A stretch of 64,000 bases of DNA from Zobellia russellii. Lineage in GTDB: Bacteria > Bacteroidota > Bacteroidia > Flavobacteriales > Flavobacteriaceae. Every line of letters starts with the position of its first letter. The first letter of the stretch is position 1. Location of the stretch: assembly GCF_018728565.1 (NCBI RefSeq), contig NZ_JACSOI010000002.1, forward strand, positions 558,001 through 622,000, read 5' to 3'. This document shows positions 9,552 to 17,382 of this stretch, piece after piece. The notes below the pieces were generated by a model. It did no database searches. It had not been told where the DNA came from and worked only from the letters and a program-made list of their open reading frames with translations. The position numbers and the translations under genes are program-made.

Positions 9552-10582
9552 ATTCTATTCAGTTTTATAGGATACGTCTTCCCTGAATTCCACTGGGCAA
9601 CATATAAATTATCTTCATCATCTACACATACATCATGCGGATGTGTAAATATTTTGATGGATTGATACATGGACTCCAAACCATTTTTCCCATAAACAGG
9701 AGTACATCCGCCAGGTGCGGATGTAAGTTTATTATGCTTATCCAATATGGAGATAAATCCGGTACCATCAGACCCATCACCAGACCAGATAGTTGCCAAA
9801 TAAATGGTATCACCCTTAATTACCGGTCTACAAATATATGCTCCGGGCAAATCTATACTTGCTATAAATTCCCCATCCATGGTAAACCGTTTCAACTTAT
9901 TTTGCTGTCTTGCTGTTATTAAAAGTTCGGGAGACTTGCCGCCTCTGGTATCTATACAAATACCGTGGGCATTATTAAAAAGGTGATCTGCATCGCCTTT
10001 ACCGCCAAAAGTCTGTAACAACTCCCCTTTGGCATTGTACCGCATAATGTATTGAGCGCCATAACCGTCAGTAATATATACATCGCCATTTTCAGCAATA
10101 GCCGTTTCTGTGGGTATGTATTGCTCCTTGCCAGTATATTTTCCCGATTCCTTCGGATATGAAAAAACTTGTATCACCTTACCGTCTATGGTAGTCTTAA
10201 TCACCTCATGCCTATTGTTATCCGCTATGTACAGAAAGTCCTCACCATTTTCAACATTCAATGTTAAACCGTGTGCACCGGGATAATCCGTTCCCCAAGT
10301 TTCCAACAATTTACCAGAACGGTCATAAACAATAACATTGTTCTTGGTATGGTTGGTTAACAATAAAATCCTGCCCTTAGAATCTTGCACCATTTCATGG
10401 CAATCGTTCACCGGATGGTAATTAGAATTCAATGCACCCCAGTTCAAATCTATTTTATACTGGTGACTGCCATGACCTATAACCGCATCTTTATATTCCA
10501 ATATACTTGCGCCCAAAGAAGAGCAAGTTAAAAGTCCCGCTGAGGCTGCGGCGGTATTTTTTATAAATGTTCTTCTCTGCAT
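9548..10582 (-). CDS. Tat-exported NHL/six-bladed beta-propeller protein
   Basis: The 344-residue protein opens with a twin-arginine signal (QRRTFIK followed by an alanine-rich hydrophobic stretch ending near residue 27). The rest reads as NHL-type propeller blades, with HGLTLNVENGEDFLYIADN, ENGDVYITDGYGAQYIMRYN, AHGICIDTRGG and HDVCVDDEDNLYVAQWNSG. These resemble peptidyl-alpha-hydroxyglycine lyase-like and NHL proteins found next to DUF1501/DUF1553 genes. A catalytic function cannot be assigned; the H-x-x-H/D positions at blade starts could hold metal. It overlaps its neighbours by 1 bp upstream and 4 bp downstream, so it belongs firmly to the operon. Tat export suggests it folds, or takes a cofactor, in the cytoplasm. 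Confidence 0.82.
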   Translation of the reverse strand: MQRRTFIKNTAAASAGLLTCSSLGASILEYKDAVIGHGSHQYKIDLNWGALNSNYHPVNDCHEMVQDSKGRILLLTNHTKNNVIVYDRSGKLLETWGTDYPGAHGLTLNVENGEDFLYIADNNRHEVIKTTIDGKVIQVFSYPKESGKYTGKEQYIPTETAIAENGDVYITDGYGAQYIMRYNAKGELLQTFGGKGDADHLFNNAHGICIDTRGGKSPELLITARQQNKLKRFTMDGEFIASIDLPGAYICRPVIKGDTIYLATIWSGDGSDGTGFISILDKHNKLTSAPGGCTPVYGKNGLESMYQSIKIFTHPHDVCVDDEDNLYVAQWNSGKTYPIKLNRI

Positions 10583-12075
10583 TACGATAAAATATCTTTA
10601 ACCACGTGACCTTCAACATCGGTAAGCCTAAATCGTCTACCTTGATATTTATAAGTAAATTTCTCATGATCAATACCCAATTGATGCAACATAGTAGCCT
10701 GAAAATCGTGAACATGCACCGGGTTCTTGGTTATGTTATACCCAAAATCATCGGTTTCTCCATACACAATACCCGGTTTAATACCGCCACCTGCCATCCA
10801 CATGGTAAAACATCTTGGGTGATGATCCCTACCATAATTGGTATCTGTAAGCAAACCTTGGGAGTAATTGGTTCTACCGAATTCTCCTCCCCAAACCACC
10901 AAAGTATCTTCTAGCATACCACGTTGTTTTAAATCTGCCACCAAAGCGGCAGACGCTTGATCCACATCTTTAGCCTGTTTTTCTATTGCCCCAGGAAGAT
11001 TATCATGCTGATCCCAGCCCATGTGGTACAATTGTATAAAACGAACATCTTTCTCTGCCAAACGTCTTGCTAAAAGACAATTAGCTGCAAAGGTTCCTGG
11101 GATTTTAGCATCCGAACCATACATTTTATAAATATAATCTGGCTCACCATCCGTATTCATAACATCTGGTACAGAAGTTTGCATTCTATATGCCATTTCA
11201 TACTGGGCAATTCTACTTTGAATTTCAGGATCGTTAGATTCTTGGTAATGTTGATCATTGAGTTCTGCCAATTTATCAAGCATAGATCTTTTAACATCTG
11301 CCGTAGTTCCTTTAGGGTCATTCAAGTATAAAACAGGGTCTTTTGCCGCTCTGAACTGTACCCCTTGATGAAGGGAATGTAGAAACCCGTTACCCCAAAG
11401 TCTCGTATACAACGGTTGCCCGTTAGGTCTACCCGAACCTCTTGACAGAAGCACCGTAAAAGCGGGTAAATTTTCGTTCTCGCTACCCAGCCCGTAACTT
11501 AACCATGAGCCAATACTTGGTCTACCCGGTTGCTGTGATCCCGTTTGAAAAAATGTTACCGCAGGATCATGGTTAATAGCTTCCGTGTACATTGATTTAA
11601 CAATACAGATATCATCTACAATTTTGGCGGTATAAGGCAAAAGGTCACTAATATAGGTGCCATTTTTACCATACTGCTGAAATCCGAAATTAGAGCCCAC
11701 CAAAGGAAACCTATCTTGACCGGAAGTCATACCCGTTAATCTTTGTCCGTTACGAATAGATTCCGGCAAATCTTCACCTCTACGTTGGTTTAAAAGCGGT
11801 TTATAATCAAACAGCTCCAATTGCGAAGGACCACCACTTTGAAATAAATAAATAACTCTTTTAATTTTCGATGGATGATGTAGCGAATCCAACACGCCCT
11901 TTACCCCAGTAGGTCCGCTATCTGCCGTATATAATCCGTTTTCACCTTTTCTAAATAAGTTTGTACCCAATAAGGAAGCCAATCCAATTCCACCAACTCC
12001 CAATGCAGCTTTTCCTAAAAAAGACCGTCTGTTTAAAATTAGCGACCGCTCTTCAACTATTTTCTTTTCGCTCAT
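10582..12075 (-). CDS. Tat-exported DUF1501 protein (alkaline-phosphatase/sulfatase-like fold)
   Basis: DUF1501 proteins are found in numbers in Planctomycetes and in some Bacteroidota, nearly always beside a PSCyt1-DUF1549-DUF1553 partner, as here. The N terminus has a Tat motif (LNRRSFLGKAALG). Family segments seen include FQSGGPSQLELFDYKP at about residue 77, and WGGEFGRTNYSQG followed by DHHPRCFTMWMAGGGIKPG near 395-430, which recall metal-binding motifs of the alkaline phosphatase superfamily. The length of 497 residues is normal for the family. No substrate is known to me. It lies 2 bp after the cytochrome gene and overlaps the next gene by 1 bp, so the set is cotranscribed. Confidence 0.9.
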   Translation of the reverse strand: MSEKKIVEERSLILNRRSFLGKAALGVGGIGLASLLGTNLFRKGENGLYTADSGPTGVKGVLDSLHHPSKIKRVIYLFQSGGPSQLELFDYKPLLNQRRGEDLPESIRNGQRLTGMTSGQDRFPLVGSNFGFQQYGKNGTYISDLLPYTAKIVDDICIVKSMYTEAINHDPAVTFFQTGSQQPGRPSIGSWLSYGLGSENENLPAFTVLLSRGSGRPNGQPLYTRLWGNGFLHSLHQGVQFRAAKDPVLYLNDPKGTTADVKRSMLDKLAELNDQHYQESNDPEIQSRIAQYEMAYRMQTSVPDVMNTDGEPDYIYKMYGSDAKIPGTFAANCLLARRLAEKDVRFIQLYHMGWDQHDNLPGAIEKQAKDVDQASAALVADLKQRGMLEDTLVVWGGEFGRTNYSQGLLTDTNYGRDHHPRCFTMWMAGGGIKPGIVYGETDDFGYNITKNPVHVHDFQATMLHQLGIDHEKFTYKYQGRRFRLTDVEGHVVKDILS

Positions 12076-12077
12076 AA

Positions 12078-14429
12078 TCAGCCTCTATTTATAGTTTCGT
12101 CTAAATTCAAAATTGTGTGTGCCGTTAAGGTCATTGCCACTAACTTTTCTTTGTTTAAACCCGTAGGTACTTCACTTCTGCCAATACTTAAATACTCGCT
12201 TGTAGAAATTTCGCCGTTCTCAACTTTCGACAACATTTCAGTATAGTAATCGGTCAATGACTGTATCTCCGTTTCATTGGGCATACGAGAGGTTGCTTTG
12301 TAAAACAGGGTTTTTATCTGCTCGCTCTCCGCATTGGGGTTTGCCTCCATCTCACCTACGGCAGCTACCCTTGCGGCTTCAACTATTTGTGGATCATTTA
12401 ATAATACCAAAGCTTGTAACGGGGTATTGGTCTCTTGCCTTTTAACCGAACAATAATCTCTTGAGCTACTGTCAAAAGTCATCATACTTGGTGGTGGAAC
12501 GGTACGTTTCCAAAACGTATAAATACTTTTTCTATACACATCTTCACCCTCACTTAAGGTATAGGAAGCCGTACTACCACCACCGCCACCCGTAGTTTCT
12601 TCCCAGATACCTTCTGGCTGATACGGCTTAACACTAGGACCGCCCACTTCCCTATTCAGCAATCCGCTAAAAGCCAAGGCTTGATCCCGAATAGCTTCAG
12701 ACGAAAGTCGTAAACGAGAGGCGCGCGCCAAATATTTATTTTCAGGGTCTTGCTCCAATTTCTCGGGACTAGCCTTTGTATCTTGCTGATATGCCTCGGA
12801 CATTGCAATGTACTTCAACATTTTTCTGGTATCCCAACCTTCAGTTTTGTATTTGATAGCCAGATAATCCAACAATTCCGGGTGTGTAGGCAACGAACCT
12901 TGATTACCAAAGTCGAAAGAAGATGCTACAATACCACTACCGAACATTCGCTGCCATAATCTGTTCACCGCAACCCTTGCCGTAAGTGGGTGCTTATCAT
13001 CAAACAACCATTTTGCCAATCCTAATCTGTTCTTCGGATAGTTATCAAAAGGTAAAATGGATTCCGGAGTATCAGGAAATACCTCATCGCCATATTGATC
13101 ATAAATACCTCTTTTTAATATAAATGAAGATCTAGGCTGATCCATTTCTTTCATCACCATTACCGGCACCTCTTTCATCTCACTTTTCTCAAGGTTGATG
13201 AATCCTAGAATATCGTTCACTTCTTTCTGCGTCACTTTAATGTAAGGTTCGGGCAAATCCGCAGCATTATCCAACAAGCCTTTTTCTGGTATTGTATTGA
13301 AGAAGCTATAAAACTGAAAGTGATCTTTTTGACTAATGGGATCATACTTATGGTCATGACATCTTGCACATTCTAAGGTAAGCCCCAAAAACGCCGTACC
13401 CAGCGTGGTATTTCTATCCTCTACGTATTCAACCCGGTATTCTTCAGGAATCACCCCACCTTCGGCAGTTATCTTGTGATTCCTGTTAAAACCGGTAGCT
13501 AATATTTGTTCTAGATTGGCATTTGGCATTAGATCACCCGCTAATTGATAGGTAACGAACTGGTCATATGGCATATTCTCCTTAAAAGCGTGAATAACCC
13601 AATCTCGCCAAGGCCACATGGTACGTTCAAAATCATCTTGATACCCGTGGGTATCTGCGTATCTGGCAATATCCATCCATTCCGCAGCCATATTCTCGGC
13701 ATAATCTACCGATAACAACAAAGAATCTATAACCTCTTCATATTTTTCCTGTGAAGGATTTTCCGCAAATTTTTCTATTTGCTCTAAAGTGGGTGGCAAT
13801 CCGGTTAAGTCAAAAGTAATTCTGCGCAATAGTTTTTCACTACTTGCCCGAGAACTAGGACTCAACCCTTTTTCGGTCAATTTATTTAAGATAAAAGCAT
13901 CTATTTCATTGCTGCCCCAAACTTTAGCACCATCATTTTCCGGTACTTCTTGCGGAGTAGGTGGTATAAATGCCCAATGCGTTTTATACTCGGCACCTTG
14001 TGCTATCCATTTTTCTAGAATAGCTTTTTCAAAATCCTCTAAAACCAGGTTAGATTCCGGTGGCGGCATGATCAAATTAGGATCATCACTGAAAATACGT
14101 TCTACCAAACTACTTTTAGATGCATTACCGGGCACAATGGCCGCATGGTCTTTAAGTTCACCCAAAGCCCTATAAGCTTCTTCGGCGGAGTGAAGGGATA
14201 AATCACCTTCAACGGCATTCTTATCTGGACCGTGACATATAAAACATCGGTCCGAAAGAATAGGCTTTACATGAAAAGTAAAATCGATTTTCTCGGGTAT
14301 GGCCGTTTCTTTATTGCCATCTTCCAGTGCAATTGTCTTATCAGCTTCAGAAGCACAACTGCATAATACACAGCTTGCAAAAACAAAAGCAGCAATGCTG
14401 AACAATTGGCTCATTACATTCTTGGTCAT
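12078..14429 (-). CDS. PSCyt1-DUF1549-DUF1553 cytochrome lipoprotein (planctomycete-type)
   Basis: This is the first gene of the six-gene minus operon. The 783-residue product has a lipoprotein signal (LCSC, Cys25). A PSCyt1 domain at about 50-145 carries the haem motif CFICH (62-66) and, later, NLIMPPPESNL. PSCyt2/DUF1549 spans about 170-395 (AEWMDIARYADTHGYQDD; LECARCHDHKYDPIS, a second CxxCH-like motif). PSD1/DUF1553 spans about 470-740 (NRLGLAKWLFDDKHPLTARV; VKRQETNTPLQALVLLNDPQ). Many relatives exceed 900 residues because of a LamG-like insert between the last two domains; that insert is absent. I infer an exported electron-transfer protein working with the DUF1501 partner encoded 2 bp downstream. 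Confidence 0.9.
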   Translation of the reverse strand: MTKNVMSQLFSIAAFVFASCVLCSCASEADKTIALEDGNKETAIPEKIDFTFHVKPILSDRCFICHGPDKNAVEGDLSLHSAEEAYRALGELKDHAAIVPGNASKSSLVERIFSDDPNLIMPPPESNLVLEDFEKAILEKWIAQGAEYKTHWAFIPPTPQEVPENDGAKVWGSNEIDAFILNKLTEKGLSPSSRASSEKLLRRITFDLTGLPPTLEQIEKFAENPSQEKYEEVIDSLLLSVDYAENMAAEWMDIARYADTHGYQDDFERTMWPWRDWVIHAFKENMPYDQFVTYQLAGDLMPNANLEQILATGFNRNHKITAEGGVIPEEYRVEYVEDRNTTLGTAFLGLTLECARCHDHKYDPISQKDHFQFYSFFNTIPEKGLLDNAADLPEPYIKVTQKEVNDILGFINLEKSEMKEVPVMVMKEMDQPRSSFILKRGIYDQYGDEVFPDTPESILPFDNYPKNRLGLAKWLFDDKHPLTARVAVNRLWQRMFGSGIVASSFDFGNQGSLPTHPELLDYLAIKYKTEGWDTRKMLKYIAMSEAYQQDTKASPEKLEQDPENKYLARASRLRLSSEAIRDQALAFSGLLNREVGGPSVKPYQPEGIWEETTGGGGGSTASYTLSEGEDVYRKSIYTFWKRTVPPPSMMTFDSSSRDYCSVKRQETNTPLQALVLLNDPQIVEAARVAAVGEMEANPNAESEQIKTLFYKATSRMPNETEIQSLTDYYTEMLSKVENGEISTSEYLSIGRSEVPTGLNKEKLVAMTLTAHTILNLDETINRG

Positions 14430-14901
14430 TGATGGTGGTTTTAAATCTGTAATGAACTTACAAACTTTACCATTTAATAACCGTTAAAATTCGACCAATA
14501 ACAAAGCAAAAGAGCTAAATACTAACAAAATTTCAAAACAGAATGCCAAATACTGCCATTTTAACAAAAGTCGCCTTGGCAGCAGACACGGCACCCCCAA
14601 CCTCCCTCCTATATGCAAAAAGGAACAAGAAGTTACGTCAAAAACAACTTCCCATAAAGCCCTGAACTTGACCCATCTTACCTGAATGAATTGGTTAATG
14701 TATATAATCGGGTTGCCCTTAATTTACAAATACACCTAACAGTCTTTCCTTTTGTTATAGTGTTTGTAATACTTGTTCCTAGAATTGAAAATACCTAATT
14801 TTCTTGGTGTAAATTAACCTTTAAAAATTATGATTTCAGTTTGCCTGTAGCAATTAACTATTATAAAAACTCACGTACACTTTAAACCAAATTATACCAA
14901 A
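14430..14901. other. 472-bp divergent intergenic region
   Basis: This stretch separates the start of the minus-strand cytochrome operon from the plus-strand isomerase gene and should hold promoters for both. I found no full TTTG-N19-TAnnTTTG match. The nearest plus-strand -7 candidate is TAATTTTC around 14796. Part of it (14570-14650) is more G+C-rich than its surroundings and has no open frame worth calling. No hairpin of note. Confidence 0.5.
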
Positions 14902-15945
14902 ATGCAAAACAACTCAAAATCCGGAAGACGCAAATTTTTAAGAAATACCTTAACGTTAGCCGCAGGGTCAAGTCTCATTACTCCATCTTTGTTTGGCGCT
15001 CCGTCCATATTAAAATATTACAATAAACCCAATTCCAAATTTAATGGAGTACAGATAGGGGTTATTACCTATTCCTTTAGGAGCATGGAAGACCAAAGTG
15101 CGGAGGCCACTTTAAAATATATCTTGGACTGCGGTATAAATGCTATTGAATTGATTGGCGACCCTGCCGAGACTTTTGCAGGAAGACCAGAAAACACATT
15201 GGACAGAAGAGTATACTTTGGGTTGATGAAAAAGAAAAAAAGCGGAGCCATTTCGGATAACGAAGCAAAGGAGCTAGCTGAGATACAAGCTGACCAAGCA
15301 GTCTACAATGCCAAAGTAACGGAATGGCGAAAGAATGCCGATATGAAAAAGTTTGAGAAGTTCAGAAAAATGTATAATGATGCCGGAGTGCAGATATACG
15401 CATTTAAGCCAAGAAACACCTTTGGTAAAAACAATTCTGACGCAGATATTGATTGGGGCATGAAAACTGCAAAAGTTTTAGGTGCCAGCCACGTTACCGT
15501 AGAGCATCCAAGTAACGATGCTACTACACTTAGACTAGGAAACTTTGCTAAAAAGCATGGAATTTATATTGCTTACCATGGCCACGAACAACAGACACCT
15601 ACCCTTTGGGATACAGCTTTGGAGCAATCAAAATACAATGCCTTAAACCTAGACCTGGGCCATTTTGTTGCAGCAGGTAATGCTGCCCCTCTAGATATCA
15701 TAAAAACCAAACATGAGCATATTAAGAGCATGCACTTAAAGGACAGACAGACACCAGAACACGGGAAAGGAAATCTAGTTTGGGGTAGTGGTGACACTCC
15801 GTTGGCAGATGCATTACAGTTAATGAAGGACAAAAACTATACCTTCCCGGGCACTATAGAACTTGAGTATGATATCCCACAAGGCTCTAATGCCGTAGCG
15901 GAAGTCCAAAAATGTGTGGAGTTTTGCAAGAATGCACTGAAATAG
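14902..15945 (+). CDS. Tat-exported sugar phosphate isomerase/epimerase-like TIM-barrel protein
   Basis: The 347-residue protein has a Tat signal (GRRKFLRNTLTLAAGS) and then a xylose-isomerase-like TIM barrel (AP endonuclease family 2 fold). Barrel landmarks are IGVITYSFRSM near residue 51, HVTVEHPSND at about 195, IAYHGHEQQTP at about 222, NLDLGHFVAAG at about 250 and IKSMHLKDRQ at about 273, with GTIELEYDIPQG near the end. The conserved E, H, D and H residues fit the metal site of the family. Such exported members commonly occur with DUF1501/NHL/sulfatase genes. The reaction is unknown; an isomerase, epimerase or dehydratase on a sugar released outside the cell is plausible. It diverges from the cytochrome operon. 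Confidence 0.85.
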   Translation: MQNNSKSGRRKFLRNTLTLAAGSSLITPSLFGAPSILKYYNKPNSKFNGVQIGVITYSFRSMEDQSAEATLKYILDCGINAIELIGDPAETFAGRPENTLDRRVYFGLMKKKKSGAISDNEAKELAEIQADQAVYNAKVTEWRKNADMKKFEKFRKMYNDAGVQIYAFKPRNTFGKNNSDADIDWGMKTAKVLGASHVTVEHPSNDATTLRLGNFAKKHGIYIAYHGHEQQTPTLWDTALEQSKYNALNLDLGHFVAAGNAAPLDIIKTKHEHIKSMHLKDRQTPEHGKGNLVWGSGDTPLADALQLMKDKNYTFPGTIELEYDIPQGSNAVAEVQKCVEFCKNALK

Positions 15946-15954
15946 GTGTACCCA

Positions 15955-15998
15955 AAAATAAAAAAAAGGTAGACCGGGCCTAACAAGCCTGGTTTACC
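15955..15998 (-). terminator. Terminator of the rpsP-rimM transcript
   Basis: On the minus strand a 12-bp stem (arms at 15968-15979 and 15987-15998, two G-U pairs) with a 7-nt loop is followed by a T-rich run (the A-run 15955-15967 on the plus strand). The stem overlaps the stop codon of rimM. Confidence 0.75.
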
Positions 15999-16524
15999 CT
16001 AAATACAAGTCTACAAGACCTTCCGGTGTGCTTACGTGAACGGTCTTATTTTCCCTATCAACTTTCTTTACGATTTGATCAATGATAGGCACTAAAATTT
16101 CTTTACCGTCTTTTTCTATTTCAAAAATAGCTTGGGAAGTAGTATCGTTAACCCCGGTTATTTTTCCAATGTTGCCGTGCGTCTCATCCAATACATCAAA
16201 CCCTATGACCTCATGAAAGTAAAATTTATCACCCTCTAATTTGGGAAGAGCGGATAAGGGCAAATAGAGCTCGTGCCCCATGATACGGTCTGCAGCAGCT
16301 TCGTCCTTTACTTCTTCAAAATCTATGCGCAGTAAGGCCGATTTATGTAAGCGACATCTATCAATAAAAAATGGAACCAGTGCATTGCCTTTCATCAAGA
16401 CAAAAACTGATTCCATGTTTTCGTATACTTCGGGTTCATCGGCATCTAGTTTCACCAGTACCTCACCCTTAAAGCTATATTTAGAAACGATTTTACCGAG
16501 GTAGAAACAATCTTCCTTACGCAT
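15994..16524 (-). CDS. rimM: Ribosome maturation factor RimM
   Basis: RimM binds S19 in the head of the 30S subunit and helps late assembly of 16S rRNA. The 176-residue protein has the N-terminal RimM barrel (CFYLGKIVSKYSFKGEVLVK at residues 6-25) and the C-terminal PRC-barrel (FYFHEVIGFDVLDETHGNIG, then a conserved ILVPIIDQIVKKVDRENKTV region). It lies 15 bp downstream of rpsP, the usual rpsP-rimM order; trmD, often next, is absent here. The length is typical. Confidence 0.96.
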   Translation of the reverse strand: MRKEDCFYLGKIVSKYSFKGEVLVKLDADEPEVYENMESVFVLMKGNALVPFFIDRCRLHKSALLRIDFEEVKDEAAADRIMGHELYLPLSALPKLEGDKFYFHEVIGFDVLDETHGNIGKITGVNDTTSQAIFEIEKDGKEILVPIIDQIVKKVDRENKTVHVSTPEGLVDLYLG

Positions 16525-16539
16525 TCGTTTCTAAATTAT

Positions 16540-17076
16540 TTATTCTTCTTCTTTAGATGCTTCAGCTTCTACGGCCGGAGCTTCTTCTGCGTCTGCCTCT
16601 TCAGCTTCAGGAGCTTCTGGCAATGCAGCAGCGGCAGCTTCAGCAGCACGCTTCTCGTTTACTTCTTTTTCAGCTTTCAAAGCTTCTGCTCTGGCTTGCT
16701 CTTTTTCTTTGTCAAGACCATCAACTTTAGAAGCAATCTTACTTTCTTTTTCCTCTAACCAAGCTTTAAATTTCTCTTCTGCTTGCTCTTCGGTCAAAGC
16801 ACCTTTGCGAACACCTCCTAATAAGTGGTGTTTTAAAAGTACTCCTCTATAAGAAAGAATAGCTTTAGCTGTATCTGTTGGTTGTGCTCCGTTTTGTAAC
16901 CATTGTACTGAATTATCTATGTTCAATTCAATAGTAGCAGGGTTGGTGTTTGGGTTGTAGATTCCCAATTTTTCCAAGAATTTACCATCTCTTTTCGCAC
17001 GGCTATCCGCAGCAACGATCCAATAAAATGGTTTTCCTTTTTTACCGTGTCTCTGTAATCTAATTTTAACTGGCAT
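16540..17076 (-). CDS. rpsP: 30S ribosomal protein S16 with acidic C-terminal extension
   Basis: S16 is a small-subunit protein needed for 30S assembly. The start [20 protein letters not shown] and the segment [20 protein letters not shown] are diagnostic. The core ends at about residue 110. Beyond it is a charged, low-complexity extension of Lys/Glu/Ala and then Glu/Ala ([20 protein letters not shown]) to residue 178. Long tails on S16 are common in Bacteroidota, whereas S16 in other phyla is about 80-90 residues. A -7 promoter element lies upstream at 17148-17155. Confidence 0.97.
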   Translation of the reverse strand: MPVKIRLQRHGKKGKPFYWIVAADSRAKRDGKFLEKLGIYNPNTNPATIELNIDNSVQWLQNGAQPTDTAKAILSYRGVLLKHHLLGGVRKGALTEEQAEEKFKAWLEEKESKIASKVDGLDKEKEQARAEALKAEKEVNEKRAAEAAAAALPEAPEAEEADAEEAPAVEAEASKEEE

Positions 17077-17382
17077 ATCACATTAATTTGTAGGGTGCCC
17101 GACCCTTGTTATTAATTCATTTTAAAATCTTCCCTTTTAAAGGGCTGCAAATATAGAATTTCTTTTTGATGTACACCTACTCAATTTAATAAAAATGATG
17201 CATTGCCCGTCTTTTTCCCGAGTCGTGACAATTACAACTTAACACACTCGCTTTGAACCCTTTATTTACAAGAACCCTTACAACTTCAGATCCGTTAATA
17301 ACTCTTAACAAGTCATTCGTTCTAAGAGCGTTCTTTTTGCTTAATTTTATAGTCTCTTTTTTAAGCTGAAACACGAACTCTT
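17077..17382. other. Divergent rpsP/dnaE intergenic region
   Basis: About 300 bp with no credible gene. It contains a minus-strand -7 promoter match for rpsP (17148-17155). A 62-codon minus-strand frame (17186-17374) shows no family features and I do not call it. The stretch also carries ribosomal-operon-like CCCTTTTAAAGGG symmetry at 17132-17144, a short perfect palindrome near the rpsP start region. Confidence 0.45.
17148..17155 (-). promoter_or_regulatory. -7 promoter element of rpsP-rimM
   Basis: The minus strand reads TATATTTG, a full match to the Bacteroidota TAnnTTTG element. It would place the transcript start near 17142, about 65 nt before the S16 start. No clear TTTG is seen at the -33 position. 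Confidence 0.45.

Noticed and set aside
17186-17374. 62-codon open frame between rpsP and dnaE
   Set aside because: No family signature, sits in a divergent promoter region, and has no recognisable start context.
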